Shown: positions 36,713 to 45,453 of the stretch, in pieces
How the letters are laid out: each line of letters starts with the position of its first letter
How positions within the stretch are numbered: position 1 is the stretch's first letter
Origin: DATENM01 sp045807765
GTDB lineage: Bacteria > Acidobacteriota > Blastocatellia > UBA7656
Length of the DNA stretch: 64,000 nucleotides
NCBI GenBank assembly: GCA_045807765.1
Contig: JBJMGU010000037.1
Location: 1-64,000, forward strand
Reading direction: 5' to 3'
The notes under the pieces: generated by a model
The model's database searches: none
Told to the model about the DNA's origin: nothing
The model's input: the letters and a program-made list of their open reading frames with translations, nothing else
Program-made: the position numbers and the translations under genes

Positions 36713-38236
36713 TCAATCGCCGGGCGCTTCTTCGGTCAGCGGCTCGATGACTTCGGCAAGCGGTTGCGAGTTACCTGCCTCATCGCTTTGAAAGGCCGGG
36801 CCGGGAAAACGCCGCCGCTCGCGGGCGAGATAAAAAACGCTGAGCAAGGCCGTAAGCACCGCCACCGCTTTGCCGGCGCGCATGTCATCGGGGAGGCAGA
36901 GCACGACGCTGATGAACCCCACCCAGACGAGCGCCACGAGATTGATCGCAGCGCTGAATCGGCCAAGATGCCAGGGGCCGCGAATCGTCTGCCCGGTCTT
37001 CAAACGATTGCGCCACGACAGGTAGACCGGAATCACATACGACAGGTAAAGGCCGATGACGCTGATGGCCGTGACCGTTTGATAAGCGCCGCTCGAAACC
37101 GCTGCCAGCCACGCGACGACGACCGACAGCCAGATGGCTGCTGCCGGCGTCTGCTGTTTGCGGCTGACGCGACGCCACAGGCGCGACAAGGGCATCCCAT
37201 CGTCGCGCGCAAAGGCATAGACGACGCGCGAGCACCAGGTCACCGCCGACAAGCCGCAGAACCACATCGCCACGCTCACCAGCGCCGAAAAGATGTTGCC
37301 GGCGCGCTCGCCGAGCGCCGTCTGCAAGATGACCAGCACCGCCGGCATCGGGTTGCCGCTGGCGTCGGTCGCGTTCAATACCGCCGTGATGTCTTTGATG
37401 GATAGCGTCAAAGCGATGAGCAGCAGATAGCCGACGACGCTCGACACGACGACCGCCATGACCATACCCCAGGGGGCGCGGCGGCGCGGATCAACCGTCT
37501 CTTCCGACACCGCCGCCGAAGCGTCGTAGCCGGTGAACGTCCACTGCGCTTGCAGCAGGCCGATGATGAATGCGCCCCAGTAAGGCCAGCCCGACGGGTT
37601 GTGGGTGACGCGCTCGAAGAAGAAGCTGGCGGGCTGCTTTGGCGCAAACACAAACAGCGCGCCGACGATGATGATGATGCCGAGGATGTGAATCGCGACG
37701 CTCAGATCGTTGAGCCGCGCCACCAGCCGTATGCCGTAATGATTGACCAGCGCGTGTGACAACAGGATGGCGGCGTAGACGAGCAGGAGATTCTTTGTCG
37801 AAGCCTCTAGCCCCAGCAGCGGCGTGACGAACAGCGTGCAGCCATAATCAACCCCAGCCAGCAAGGTCAGGTTGCCGACGATGTTGAACCACGCCGTGAA
37901 CCAGCCCCAACCTTTGCCGCCCAGCCGCGACGACCAGTGATACATCGCTCCCGAAGTCGGCAGCGCCGAAGCCAGCTCGGCCATGCTCAGGGCCACGGCC
38001 AGTGTGAACAGCGTCACCAGCGGCCAGCCCCAGGCCATCTCTGCCGGCCCGCCCATTGTCAGGCCGTGACCGTAGAGCGTCACGGCGCCGGTCAATATCG
38101 AGATGATCGAAAATGACAGCGCGAAATTCGAGAAGCCGCCCATCGTGCGAAACAGTTCCTGGGCGTAGCCGAGGTGGTGCAGCTCACGCGCATCCTCGGC
38201 GGCATCCGGTTTGTGGTGCGTTGCCGGTGTGGTCAT
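36713..38236 (-). CDS. APC-superfamily permease, probably for ethanolamine or another amine
   Basis: A 507-residue, about 12-helix permease. Opening block LGYAQELFRTMGGFSNFALSFSIISILTGAVTLYG and the segment SMAELASALPTSGAMYHWSSRLGGKGWGWFTAWFNIVGNL are typical of the AAT/UGA4-like (GABA, choline, amine) branch of the amino acid-polyamine-organocation superfamily. An EEXV-like ASAAVSEETVDPRRRAPWGM loop is seen near residue 235. The C-terminal tail is hydrophilic. Its position directly upstream of eutBC suggests ethanolamine uptake; this is context inference and other amines are possible. Confidence 0.85.
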   Translation of the reverse strand: MTTPATHHKPDAAEDARELHHLGYAQELFRTMGGFSNFALSFSIISILTGAVTLYGHGLTMGGPAEMAWGWPLVTLFTLAVALSMAELASALPTSGAMYHWSSRLGGKGWGWFTAWFNIVGNLTLLAGVDYGCTLFVTPLLGLEASTKNLLLVYAAILLSHALVNHYGIRLVARLNDLSVAIHILGIIIIVGALFVFAPKQPASFFFERVTHNPSGWPYWGAFIIGLLQAQWTFTGYDASAAVSEETVDPRRRAPWGMVMAVVVSSVVGYLLLIALTLSIKDITAVLNATDASGNPMPAVLVILQTALGERAGNIFSALVSVAMWFCGLSAVTWCSRVVYAFARDDGMPLSRLWRRVSRKQQTPAAAIWLSVVVAWLAAVSSGAYQTVTAISVIGLYLSYVIPVYLSWRNRLKTGQTIRGPWHLGRFSAAINLVALVWVGFISVVLCLPDDMRAGKAVAVLTALLSVFYLARERRRFPGPAFQSDEAGNSQPLAEVIEPLTEEAPGD

Positions 38237-38294
38237 AAGCGCTCGACCTCAAGCGGATCGAGGCAAGTATAGGACAAAAGGCAGAGCTTGTCGC

Positions 38295-38762
38295 TTACCA
38301 GATCGATGGAATCTGTGATTCGTCACATTCCAGCAGCTCGCCATCAGGAAGGATGTGCAGCAGGCGAGCGCCGCGCGCCCGCAGCGGCACGGCCAGCAAC
38401 CCGACGCGGTGGCAGTTGGCGCGCGGCTCGCGGGTGTGCGGCGTCAGCGGGCGCGACTCCGAGCACATGATGGCCACACGCATCTCTGCCGCCAGCTCCA
38501 TAATGCGATCCAGTCCGCGTGCCAGATCCGCCGGCGGCGCGACCACCTTGCCGCCGCATTCCGGCAGGTGCTCGTAGCCGATGCCGCTCACGCGCAAGGC
38601 ATCGCGGAGCGCCGCGCCATTGTACTGCGGCCAGCGCGAGCGTGCCGAGCTGCGCACGTCGCAGACGAAGTCGATGCCATGTCGCTTGAGCAGTCCGAGG
38701 AAATAATCGAACGGGTGGCGACCGTGACCGATGCTATAAATCGTGACCACTGGAGTTGACAT
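38295..38762 (-). CDS. DUF488 family protein
   Basis: A 155-residue protein; ATG 38762 with TGGAG upstream. It shows the DUF488 pattern: YSIGHGRHPFDYFLGLLKRHGIDFVCDVRSSARSRWPQYN at the N-terminus, EHLPECGGK near 62 and the conserved cysteine MCSESRPLTPH near 97, then CHRVGLL. The Cys/His arrangement suggests metal or nucleotide-related binding, but no activity is established for the family. Upstream of the permease on the same strand (58-bp gap), so it may be the first gene of the permease-eutBC unit. Confidence 0.85.
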   Translation of the reverse strand: MSTPVVTIYSIGHGRHPFDYFLGLLKRHGIDFVCDVRSSARSRWPQYNGAALRDALRVSGIGYEHLPECGGKVVAPPADLARGLDRIMELAAEMRVAIMCSESRPLTPHTREPRANCHRVGLLAVPLRARGARLLHILPDGELLECDESQIPSIW

Positions 38763-38780
38763 ACCGACTCCATTTTACAG

Positions 38781-38816
38781 GCGGGCACGGCTCGCGAACA
38801 GCGACGCCCGCTTTTC
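38781..38816 (+). other. GC-rich hairpin in the divergent region before the 64-residue gene
   Basis: GCGGGC (38781-38786) pairs with GCCCGC (38806-38811), with an inner TCGC/GCGA stem, then TTTTC. It resembles a short terminator on the plus strand, but no plus-strand gene precedes it. It could be part of a leader structure for DUF488 (minus strand). Role unclear. Confidence 0.3.
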
Positions 38817-38879
38817 ATCCGGCGGTTGGCTGTGGAATGATTGAGACGACAGCGGATCAAGCAGCGAGGCGAATCGAGG

Positions 38880-39074
38880 ATGACCTATACGATCATCATC
38901 CGCAATCCCATCATCGGCCACGAAGTCATGCGCATCGAAACCGACAACGAGAGGCTGGCGATGGATGAGGCCGAATCGCTCTCCAGGCTTCATGGCATCG
39001 CGTCGGTGACGGATGGCGCGGGCGTCGAGATTGCCCGCTTCCGTTATGGCGCGCCGGAGTTTGCCCGAGCTTGA
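38880..39074 (+). CDS. Small hypothetical protein
   Basis: A 64-residue product from ATG 38880 (MTYTIIIRNPIIGHEVMRIE). It shows a beta-alpha-beta pattern: strand TYTIIIRN, a helix ERLAMDEAESLSRLHG, and strand ASVTDGAGVEIARFRYG, so it may be a compact folded domain. No family recognised. It lies 30 bp upstream of the tandem cyclophilin gene on the same strand. Start with GAGG-rich DNA upstream. Confidence 0.55.
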   Translation: MTYTIIIRNPIIGHEVMRIETDNERLAMDEAESLSRLHGIASVTDGAGVEIARFRYGAPEFARA

Positions 39075-39104
39075 TCCTGCGATAATCATTGGGAGATTGA
39101 TCTC

Positions 39105-40286
39105 ATGCGCTCGCAAACCAGAACCACTTCGACACGGCTGGCGCGGCAACTGCGCGTCCGGCGTCGTCAGCTCGTCATGATGTTTTTTGTTGTCGCCGCG
39201 ATGGCGACAATCTTCGCGCCGCGCCAGTTGCCTCAAGAGAAGAAGCGCGCCAGATCAGACGTTCAGGTGACGCCTGCCGAAGCCGCCCAGCTCGAAGCCG
39301 TCATTACGACAGAGATGGGAGTGATCCGCTTCCAGTTCTTGCCTGACAAAGCGCCGCGCCACGTACAGCAGTTCATCAAGTGGGCGCGCGAAGGTTTTTA
39401 CGATGGCTCGGCCTTCTTCCGCATGTTCTCGCGCGGCCTGATTCAAGGCGGCGACCCGAATCTTAAAGACCCGGCCAAGCCGCGCGAGCAGTGGGGCACC
39501 GGCGCGCTCAACCTGTTGCCCGACGAGATCAGCGATGTCAAGCACGTTCGCGGCACGGTGTCGGCGGCGCGCATACCGGGCAAGGCCAACAGCGACGGCG
39601 CGCAGTTCTTCATCTGCGCCGGCCCGCAATCACAGCTCGATGGTCAGTTCTCGGCCTTTGGCGAGGTCACCGAAGGCATCGAGGTGGTTGATAAGATTTC
39701 GCTCGTCCCGGTTGATGCGGCGCAGCGCGCCGTTACGCCCATCAAGATCATCAGCGTCAAGATCGAGCCGAAGCGCGCCGAGCCGTTCAAAGACGCGACC
39801 GTCGATCAGATGCGCAAAGATGTATTGCTGCGCACCAGCTTCGGCGACATCACCTTAGAGATGGAGCCCGATCTTGCGCCCGAGCATGTCAGAAATTTTT
39901 TGAAGCTCGTCTCGGCGGGCTGGTACGACCACACGGCGTTCCATCGCGTCGTGCCGGGCTTCGTCGTGCAGGGGGGTGCCGGGCCGACGCGCGCCGGCGC
40001 CGCCGGGCATTATGCAGATAAGTGGGTGCATCCGCTCAAAGCGGAAATCTCGGCGGTCAAACATATCCGCGGCACGCTTTCGATGGCGCGCAGCGAAGAC
40101 CCGAACTCGGCGACGACTTCGTTCTTCATCGTGCTTGGGCCGGCTCCGCATCTCGACAACAAGTACAGCGTCTTTGGCAAAGTCGTGGACGGCTTCGATA
40201 CGTTGGAGCGCATCGAAGCCGTGCCGCGCCAGGGCGAATTGCCGACCCTGCGTGTCGAGTTGATCGAAGCCAGCATCAAGCCATAA
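39105..40286 (+). CDS. Membrane-anchored tandem cyclophilin-type peptidyl-prolyl isomerase
   Basis: A 393-residue protein with an N-terminal basic stretch and a membrane helix (LVMMFFVVAAMATIFA), then two complete cyclophilin domains. Domain 1 (~60-215): FFRMFSRGLIQGGDP (near 105), AARIPGKANSDGAQFFICAGP, LDGQFSAFGEVTEG. Domain 2 (~225-390): FHRVVPGFVVQGGAGP, LSMARSEDPNSATTSFFIVLG, LDNKYSVFGKVVDG. The catalytic-type F-H-R/F-R-M and Q-F-F motifs show that domain 2 is canonical (FHR, TSFFI), while domain 1 has FFRM in place of FHRV. It would speed proline isomerisation during envelope protein folding. Two cyclophilin domains in one chain is unusual. Confidence 0.9.
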   Translation: MRSQTRTTSTRLARQLRVRRRQLVMMFFVVAAMATIFAPRQLPQEKKRARSDVQVTPAEAAQLEAVITTEMGVIRFQFLPDKAPRHVQQFIKWAREGFYDGSAFFRMFSRGLIQGGDPNLKDPAKPREQWGTGALNLLPDEISDVKHVRGTVSAARIPGKANSDGAQFFICAGPQSQLDGQFSAFGEVTEGIEVVDKISLVPVDAAQRAVTPIKIISVKIEPKRAEPFKDATVDQMRKDVLLRTSFGDITLEMEPDLAPEHVRNFLKLVSAGWYDHTAFHRVVPGFVVQGGAGPTRAGAAGHYADKWVHPLKAEISAVKHIRGTLSMARSEDPNSATTSFFIVLGPAPHLDNKYSVFGKVVDGFDTLERIEAVPRQGELPTLRVELIEASIKP

Positions 40287-40356
40287 GCGCGTTGTGGTTT
40301 CAAACTTGCAATTTCAGAGTCAACGTGGCGCTTGATCTTCAGGGAAGGAGTGTGTG

Positions 40357-40521
40357 ATGGCAGACGAACGGAACACATGCGACCACGTCGGCTGTAGCTG
40401 TGCCACCACCGGCGACAGCGACTATTGCAGCCCTTATTGCGAAACCGCTGGCGACAGCGTAGAGCTGGCTTGCAACTGCGGCCATGCAAACTGCGCCTCG
40501 GCGTTAGGAACTACCGTTTAA
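40357..40521 (+). CDS. Bacterial metallothionein (SmtA/BmtA-type)
   Basis: A 54-residue ORF, ATG 40357 with AAGGAG six nt upstream. Eight cysteines and two histidines: C8, C13, C15, C24, C28, C39, C41, C46. The pattern CDHVGCSC ... YCSPYC ... ACNCGHANC matches bacterial metallothioneins (SmtA of Synechococcus: C..CLC, YYCSEAC, CGHTGC), which wrap a Zn/Cd cluster and hold a zinc-finger-like site. Compared with SmtA the first C-x-C pair is partly lost and the C-terminal C-x-C-H is absent. No ArsR/SmtB-type regulator is nearby. A strong hairpin follows the stop codon. Confidence 0.8.
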   Translation: MADERNTCDHVGCSCATTGDSDYCSPYCETAGDSVELACNCGHANCASALGTTV

Positions 40522-40528
40522 CCGGCGG

Positions 40529-40564
40529 CCAAAGGCGAGGGGCGCGCCTCTCGCCTTTGGCTTT
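40529..40564 (+). terminator. Hairpin terminator after the metallothionein gene
   Basis: CCAAAGGCGAG (40529-40539) pairs with CTCGCCTTTGG (40550-40560) across a GC-rich loop, followed by CTTTG. It starts 8 nt after the stop codon. The T-run is short but the stem is perfect. Confidence 0.7.
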
Positions 40565-40735
40565 GCCGCGCGCCACATTCCATCCTCGCCCGACGGTTGC
40601 TCTCACGAACACATAAAGTTAGGATTACTATTAAAGCGCTAACAGCGACGAGGAGACATTCATCCGATTACCTGAGCGCGACCGAAGGGGCGTCCCGAAA
40701 GGTCCAGTGGAAATTTAATCCGGAGAATCACTCAT

Positions 40736-40764
40736 TTGACAGGGTGATGACTGCCGGTTACTCA
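40736..40764 (+). promoter_or_regulatory. Candidate promoter of the RND efflux operon
   Basis: TTGACA (40736-40741) is perfect; with a 17-nt spacer the -10 is TACTCA (40759-40764). It precedes the adaptor gene with no other gene between. No obvious operator dyad was found. Confidence 0.45.
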
Positions 40765-40831
40765 TGATCTTATAGCCGCCTTGTTGCTGCGGCGCGGGCG
40801 AGGGTTGCCGATAGAGAAACGAGACGTAGTG

Positions 40832-42181
40832 ATGCATGAATATTTAAAGACAAGCTTGATGGGCAGAGCCTTCAGAAGCATTTGGAACAGAGAGATGAAA
40901 CCAGGGCCGGCTAGCGTCTTAGCGATTGCGGTCATCCTTGCGGCGCTGGCTGCGGCAGGTTGCTCGAAAGCCCGTGCGACGGCGCCGCCGCCCAGTCCGC
41001 CCGAAGTCGAAGTCGTTCAGGTCGAGCAACGCGACGTGCCGATTTATAACGAATGGATCGGCACGCTCGACGGCACCGTGAACGCCGACATCAAATCACA
41101 GGTCACCGGTTACCTGCTTACCAAGAACTACACCGAAGGCGCGTTTGTCAGGAAAGGCCAGTTGCTCTTCGAAATCGATCCACGCCAGTTCCAGGCAACC
41201 GTAGATCAGGCCAAGGGCGAACTCGCCAAAGCGCAAGGACAGTTCGGCCAGGCCGAAGCGCAATTGCAGCAGGCCCAGGCGCAGCTCGCGCAGGCCGAAG
41301 CCAACCAGGGCAAGACTCAGCTCGACGCCGACCGCTATACCAAGCTGGTTAAAAGCGGCGTCGGCACCCAACAGGAATACGACAACGCCGTGCAGGCCAA
41401 TTTAGCCGCCAAAGCAAATGTCAAAGCCGCCGAGGCCGGCGTCAAGACGGCGCGTGCCGGCGTCGAATCGGCACGCTCGCAGATCAAAGCCGCCGAAGCG
41501 GCGGTGCGCACGGCGGAGATTAATCTCGGCTTCACCCGGATCACCGCGCCGATTGACGGCGTCGCCGGCGTTGCCGCGGTGCAGGTCGGCAATCTGGTGA
41601 ACCCCATGAACCCGAACAGCCCGGCGCTCACCACCATCTCGTCGGTTGATCCGATCCGCGTCTGGTTCACCGCGGGCGAACAGGAATACCTCAATACCAT
41701 ACGCGGCACGATGGTCGAGAACGGCCACGGGGCGGTCAAGAAAGTCGAGCTTGAGCTGGTACTGTCTGATGGTACGGTCTACCCGCACAGAGGCCAGTTT
41801 TACATGGCCGACCGCAACGTTGATCCGAAGACCGGCGCAATCAAGCTCGCCGGTCTCTTCCCCAATCCCGGCAACGCGCTGCGCCCCGGCGAGTACGGGC
41901 GCGTTCGCGCCATCATCAGCACACGAGCCGGGGCGCTGCTGGTGCCACAACGCGCCGTCACCGAATTGCAGGGCAGCTATCGCGTCGCCGTCGTCAGTCC
42001 CGACAACAAAGTCAGCATACGGCCCGTCAAGGTCGGCGAGCGCGTCGGCTCGGAGTGGGTCATCGAGGACGGCCTGAAAGCCGGCGAGATGGTCATCGTC
42101 GAAGGCACGCAAAAAGTCCGGCCCGACATGGCCGTGACACCAAAGCCCTTCACCGCGCCGACAGTCGAAAGCAGCAAATAA
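40832..42181 (+). CDS. RND efflux periplasmic adaptor (membrane fusion protein), lipoprotein
   Basis: About 449 residues from ATG 40832; ATG 40895 is an alternative. Both read into a lipoprotein signal (ASVLAIAVILAALAAAGC, lipobox LAAAGC) placing it in the periplasm attached to the inner membrane. The order is typical: a barrel/lipoyl half (VNADIKSQVTGYLLTKNYTEGAFVRKGQLLFEID), a long alanine-rich hairpin of about 120 residues (QAEAQLQQAQAQLAQAEAN ... AKANVKAAEAGVKTARAG), second lipoyl half (RITAPIDGVAGVAAVQVGNLV) and membrane-proximal domain. It links the RND pump to an outer-membrane channel that is not seen in the window. A palindrome separates it from the pump gene. Confidence 0.93.
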   Translation: MHEYLKTSLMGRAFRSIWNREMKPGPASVLAIAVILAALAAAGCSKARATAPPPSPPEVEVVQVEQRDVPIYNEWIGTLDGTVNADIKSQVTGYLLTKNYTEGAFVRKGQLLFEIDPRQFQATVDQAKGELAKAQGQFGQAEAQLQQAQAQLAQAEANQGKTQLDADRYTKLVKSGVGTQQEYDNAVQANLAAKANVKAAEAGVKTARAGVESARSQIKAAEAAVRTAEINLGFTRITAPIDGVAGVAAVQVGNLVNPMNPNSPALTTISSVDPIRVWFTAGEQEYLNTIRGTMVENGHGAVKKVELELVLSDGTVYPHRGQFYMADRNVDPKTGAIKLAGLFPNPGNALRPGEYGRVRAIISTRAGALLVPQRAVTELQGSYRVAVVSPDNKVSIRPVKVGERVGSEWVIEDGLKAGEMVIVEGTQKVRPDMAVTPKPFTAPTVESSK

Positions 42182-42249
42182 GGGACTAGGGGCTAGGAAC
42201 TAGGGACTAGCGACCGGAAATTTTCTCTAGCCCCTGGCCCCTAGTCCCT
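42181..42249 (+). repeat. Palindrome of AGGGACT-type heptads between RND adaptor and pump
   Basis: Left arm 42181-42210 is tandem AGGGACT-AGGGGCT-AGGAACT-AGGGACT-AG. Right arm 42227-42249 is its complement (23 nt, three mismatches against 42181-42203). Loop is about 24 nt. The element begins at the last base of the adaptor TAA stop codon and ends 19 nt before the pump ATG. Same heptads as at 7.5 kb. Confidence 0.9.
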
Positions 42250-42268
42250 CTAAGTAAGGATTGATTTC

Positions 42269-45200
42269 ATGATTTCCAGGTTTTTCGTCAATCGTCCGAT
42301 TGTCGCGATGGTGATTTCGATCATCACTGTGCTGCTCGGATTGGTCGCCATGCGCGGCTTGCCGCTGGCGCAGTTCCCGCAGATCGTCCCGCCACAGATT
42401 ATCGCCGCAACGACTTATACCGGCGCGGATGCCGTCACCATCGAGCAGTCGGTCGCCACACCCATCGAACAACAGATGAACGGCGTTGACAATATGCTCT
42501 ACATGCAGTCAACCAACGCCAACGACGGCACCATGCAATTGACCGTGACCTTTGATATCGGCACAGATCCCAACACCGATCAGGTCAACGTGCAGAATCG
42601 GCTGGCGCAGGCGCAGCCGAATCTGCCGGCGGACGTCAACCAGTTCGGCACCAGCCTGCGCAAATCAACCGGGTTGCCAATGCTGGTTATCTCGCTGTTT
42701 TCGCCGAACCACACATACGATTCGCTCTTTCTAGCGAACTACGCCAACATCAATATCAACGATGCTCTCTATCGCGTGCCCGGCGTCGGCGAAGTCCGTT
42801 TGTTCGGCGCCAGCGATTACGCCATGCGCATCTGGGTCAAGCCCGATTTGCTGGCCAAGCTCGGCCTCACGGTTCCCGACATCACGCGCGCCGTGCAGCA
42901 ACAGAGCACCGTCAACCCCGCCGGTCAGGTCGGCGCCGAGCCCGCGCCCAAAGGCAAAGAGAAGACCTACGTGGTGCGCGCCCAGGGGCGATTGCAGACG
43001 CCTGAAGAGTTCGGGCAGGTGGTCATACGCTCAACGTCTGATGGCTCGGTCGTGCGGTTGAAAGACGTGGCGCGCATCGAATTAGGCGCGCAGAATTATC
43101 AGCAGGTCGCCCGCGTCAATGGCCAGCCCGGCTGCATCGTCGCCATCTTTCAAGCGCCGGGGTCAAACGCTCTGGCGGTCGCCGACGGCGTGCGCAAGAC
43201 CATCGCCGACTTGAAGGCTCGCTTTCCCAACGACCTCGACTACCTCATCACGCTCGACACGACGCTGCCGGTCACCGAAGGCATCAACGACATCGTCAAG
43301 ACGCTGCTGATCGCCATGCTGTTGGTGCTGCTGGTGGTCTTTCTCTTCTTGCAGAACTGGCGGGCGACGCTGATCCCGATGATCGCCGTGCCGGTGTCGC
43401 TCATCGGCACGTTTGCCTTCTTCCCGCTGCTCGGCTTTTCGATCAATACGCTCAGCTTGTTCGGGCTGGTGCTGGCCATCGGCCTCGTCGTTGACGATGC
43501 CATCGTCGTCGTCGAAGCCGTCGAGCATCACATCGAAGAAGGCATGTCGCCGCGTGACGCCACCTTGCAAGCGATGAAGGAGGTGTCGGGGCCGGTGATC
43601 GCTATCGCTTTGATCCTGTCATCGGTCTTTCTGCCCATCGCTTTCCTGCCGGGCATTCAAGGCCGCTTGAACAATCAATTCGCGGTGACGATTGCCATCT
43701 CGGTGTTGATCTCGGCCTTTAACGCTCTGACGCTCAGCCCGGCGCTTGCGGCCATGCTGCTCAGGCCGCGCCGCCAGAAGCGCGGGCCGCTCGGTCGCTT
43801 CTTTGGGCTGTTCAATCGCTGGTTCGAGAAAGGCACGCATACCTATGTCCGTTTCAGCCACACGCTGATTCGCAAAGGGCTGATTGCCATGCTCGTCATC
43901 GGCGCGTTTTTGGCGCTCGACGGCCTGGTCAGCCGGCGATTGCCGACGAGCTTTCTGCCCGACGAAGATTACGGCTACCTGTTGCTGAACGTACAATTGC
44001 CGCCGGCGTCATCGCTTGAGCGCACCGACGCGGTCTTGAAGAAGGTCGAGGCGATTCTCGACCACACCGAAGGCATTCAGGCGTACAACACCATCGGCGG
44101 CTTCAGCCTCTTGAACCGCGTCTCGGCCAGCTACAACGGCTTCTTCTTCGTCATTCTCAAGCCCTGGGACGAGCGCCGCTCTTCGGCACTCGAAGCGCAG
44201 AGCATCGCCCAGAAGCTGAACGGCGCGATGTCGGCGGCGCTTCCCGAAGCCATTCCGCTGGCGTTGCTGCCGCCCTCGATTCCCGGCCTGGGAGCCGCCG
44301 GCGGCTTCTCGTTCTGGCTACAGGATCGCAGCGGTGGTTCAGTCGAGTTCCTCGATCAGAATTTGCAGAAGTTCCTCGAAGCTTGCCGCAAGCGCCCGGA
44401 GATCGGCGCCATCAATTCAGGCTTCTCGGCGTCGGTGCCGCAGATTTATGCCGACGTGGATCGCGACAAAGTCTTGAAGCAGGGCGTCGCCGTGGGCGAT
44501 GTGTATCAAACATTACAGGCTTATCTCGGCGGCCTGTTTCTGAATCAATTCAATCGATTCGGGCGACAGTGGCGCGTCTTCCTTCAGGCCGAAGGCGAAG
44601 AGCGCCGTAGCGAAGAAGACATACGGCAGTACTACGTGCGCAATAACGACAACAACATGGTGCCGCTGTCGTCGCTGCTGACGACGCGACGCATCAGCGG
44701 CCCCGAGTACACGAACCGCTTCAACGTCTACCGCGCCGCCCAACTCCTCGGCAACGCCGCGCCGGGCTACAGCTCGGGCCAGGCGATGGACGCACTCGAA
44801 CAGGTGGCGAAAGAAGTCCTGCCGCCAGAGATGGGCTACGACTGGGCAGACCTCTCCTATCAGGAGAAGAAAGCATCGGGCGCGGCGCTCACCGGCTTTG
44901 TGCTGTCGCTGATCTTCGTCTTCCTGATTCTCGCGGCGCTGTACGAGAGCTGGTCGCTGCCGCTGTCGGTGCTGCTGACGGTGCCGATTGCGGTCTTCGG
45001 AGCCTTCATCGGCTTGCTGCTGCGCGGCTATGACCTTGATGTTTACGCGCAGATCGGTCTGATCGTGCTGATCGGCTTGTCGGCCAAGAACGCCATCTTA
45101 ATCGTCGAGTTCGCCAAGGCCGAATTCGAGAAGGGCCGCGATCTGGTAGACGCGGCGCTCGAAGGTGCCAAGCTACGATTGCGGCCCATTTTGATGACTT

Positions 45201-45418
45201 CATTCGCTTTCATCCTGGGATGTTTGCCGTTATGGTTTGCGGCGGGGTCGGGCGCAGCGGGGCGGCGCATTCTCGGCACAGTGGTAATCGTCGGCATGCT
45301 GGCGGCGACGATCATCGCCATCTTCCTGATTCCGGCGACTTTTTATGTCGTCGAGAAACTGTCGGGCAGCCGTCGCCGTTCATTAGATGCCGCACCCGAA
45401 CCGGCGCCCGGAGATTAG
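42269..45418 (+). CDS. RND multidrug efflux transporter, HAE1 type
   Basis: A 1049-residue inner-membrane pump, full length, starting ATG 42269 with TAAGGA upstream. It begins MISRFFVNRPIVAMVISII as HAE1 pumps do; the proton-relay motif GLVVDDAIVVVEAVEHH (near 408) has the paired Asp, and EVSGPVIAIALILSSVFLPIAFLPG follows. The second half repeats the pattern, ending in LIVLIGLSAKNAILIVEFAKAE and PLWFAAGSGAAGRRILGTVV. It exports hydrophobic drugs, bile-type or metabolic amphiphiles using proton motive force. No regulator or TolC is adjacent; the signal for inducing it is unknown. Confidence 0.96.
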   Translation: MISRFFVNRPIVAMVISIITVLLGLVAMRGLPLAQFPQIVPPQIIAATTYTGADAVTIEQSVATPIEQQMNGVDNMLYMQSTNANDGTMQLTVTFDIGTDPNTDQVNVQNRLAQAQPNLPADVNQFGTSLRKSTGLPMLVISLFSPNHTYDSLFLANYANININDALYRVPGVGEVRLFGASDYAMRIWVKPDLLAKLGLTVPDITRAVQQQSTVNPAGQVGAEPAPKGKEKTYVVRAQGRLQTPEEFGQVVIRSTSDGSVVRLKDVARIELGAQNYQQVARVNGQPGCIVAIFQAPGSNALAVADGVRKTIADLKARFPNDLDYLITLDTTLPVTEGINDIVKTLLIAMLLVLLVVFLFLQNWRATLIPMIAVPVSLIGTFAFFPLLGFSINTLSLFGLVLAIGLVVDDAIVVVEAVEHHIEEGMSPRDATLQAMKEVSGPVIAIALILSSVFLPIAFLPGIQGRLNNQFAVTIAISVLISAFNALTLSPALAAMLLRPRRQKRGPLGRFFGLFNRWFEKGTHTYVRFSHTLIRKGLIAMLVIGAFLALDGLVSRRLPTSFLPDEDYGYLLLNVQLPPASSLERTDAVLKKVEAILDHTEGIQAYNTIGGFSLLNRVSASYNGFFFVILKPWDERRSSALEAQSIAQKLNGAMSAALPEAIPLALLPPSIPGLGAAGGFSFWLQDRSGGSVEFLDQNLQKFLEACRKRPEIGAINSGFSASVPQIYADVDRDKVLKQGVAVGDVYQTLQAYLGGLFLNQFNRFGRQWRVFLQAEGEERRSEEDIRQYYVRNNDNNMVPLSSLLTTRRISGPEYTNRFNVYRAAQLLGNAAPGYSSGQAMDALEQVAKEVLPPEMGYDWADLSYQEKKASGAALTGFVLSLIFVFLILAALYESWSLPLSVLLTVPIAVFGAFIGLLLRGYDLDVYAQIGLIVLIGLSAKNAILIVEFAKAEFEKGRDLVDAALEGAKLRLRPILMTSFAFILGCLPLWFAAGSGAAGRRILGTVVIVGMLAATIIAIFLIPATFYVVEKLSGSRRRSLDAAPEPAPGD

Positions 45419-45453
45419 TTCGACACATACACTCTGCCTTTGCGGAGGTGCCT

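Larger units (their letters stand above)
40522..40831 (+). other. 310-bp gap between metallothionein and RND adaptor genes
   Basis: Holds the metallothionein terminator at its left end and a candidate sigma-70 promoter for the efflux operon (TTGACA at 40736, TACTCA 17 nt later) near its right end. The remainder (about 40570-40730) shows no further clear element. Confidence 0.6.

Noticed and set aside
36695..38300. A cobalamin riboswitch ahead of the B12-dependent eutBC operon
   Set aside because: No B12-box-like sequence or matching fold was recognised upstream of the permease, DUF488 or eutBC. Only a short GC-rich hairpin near 38781 was seen.
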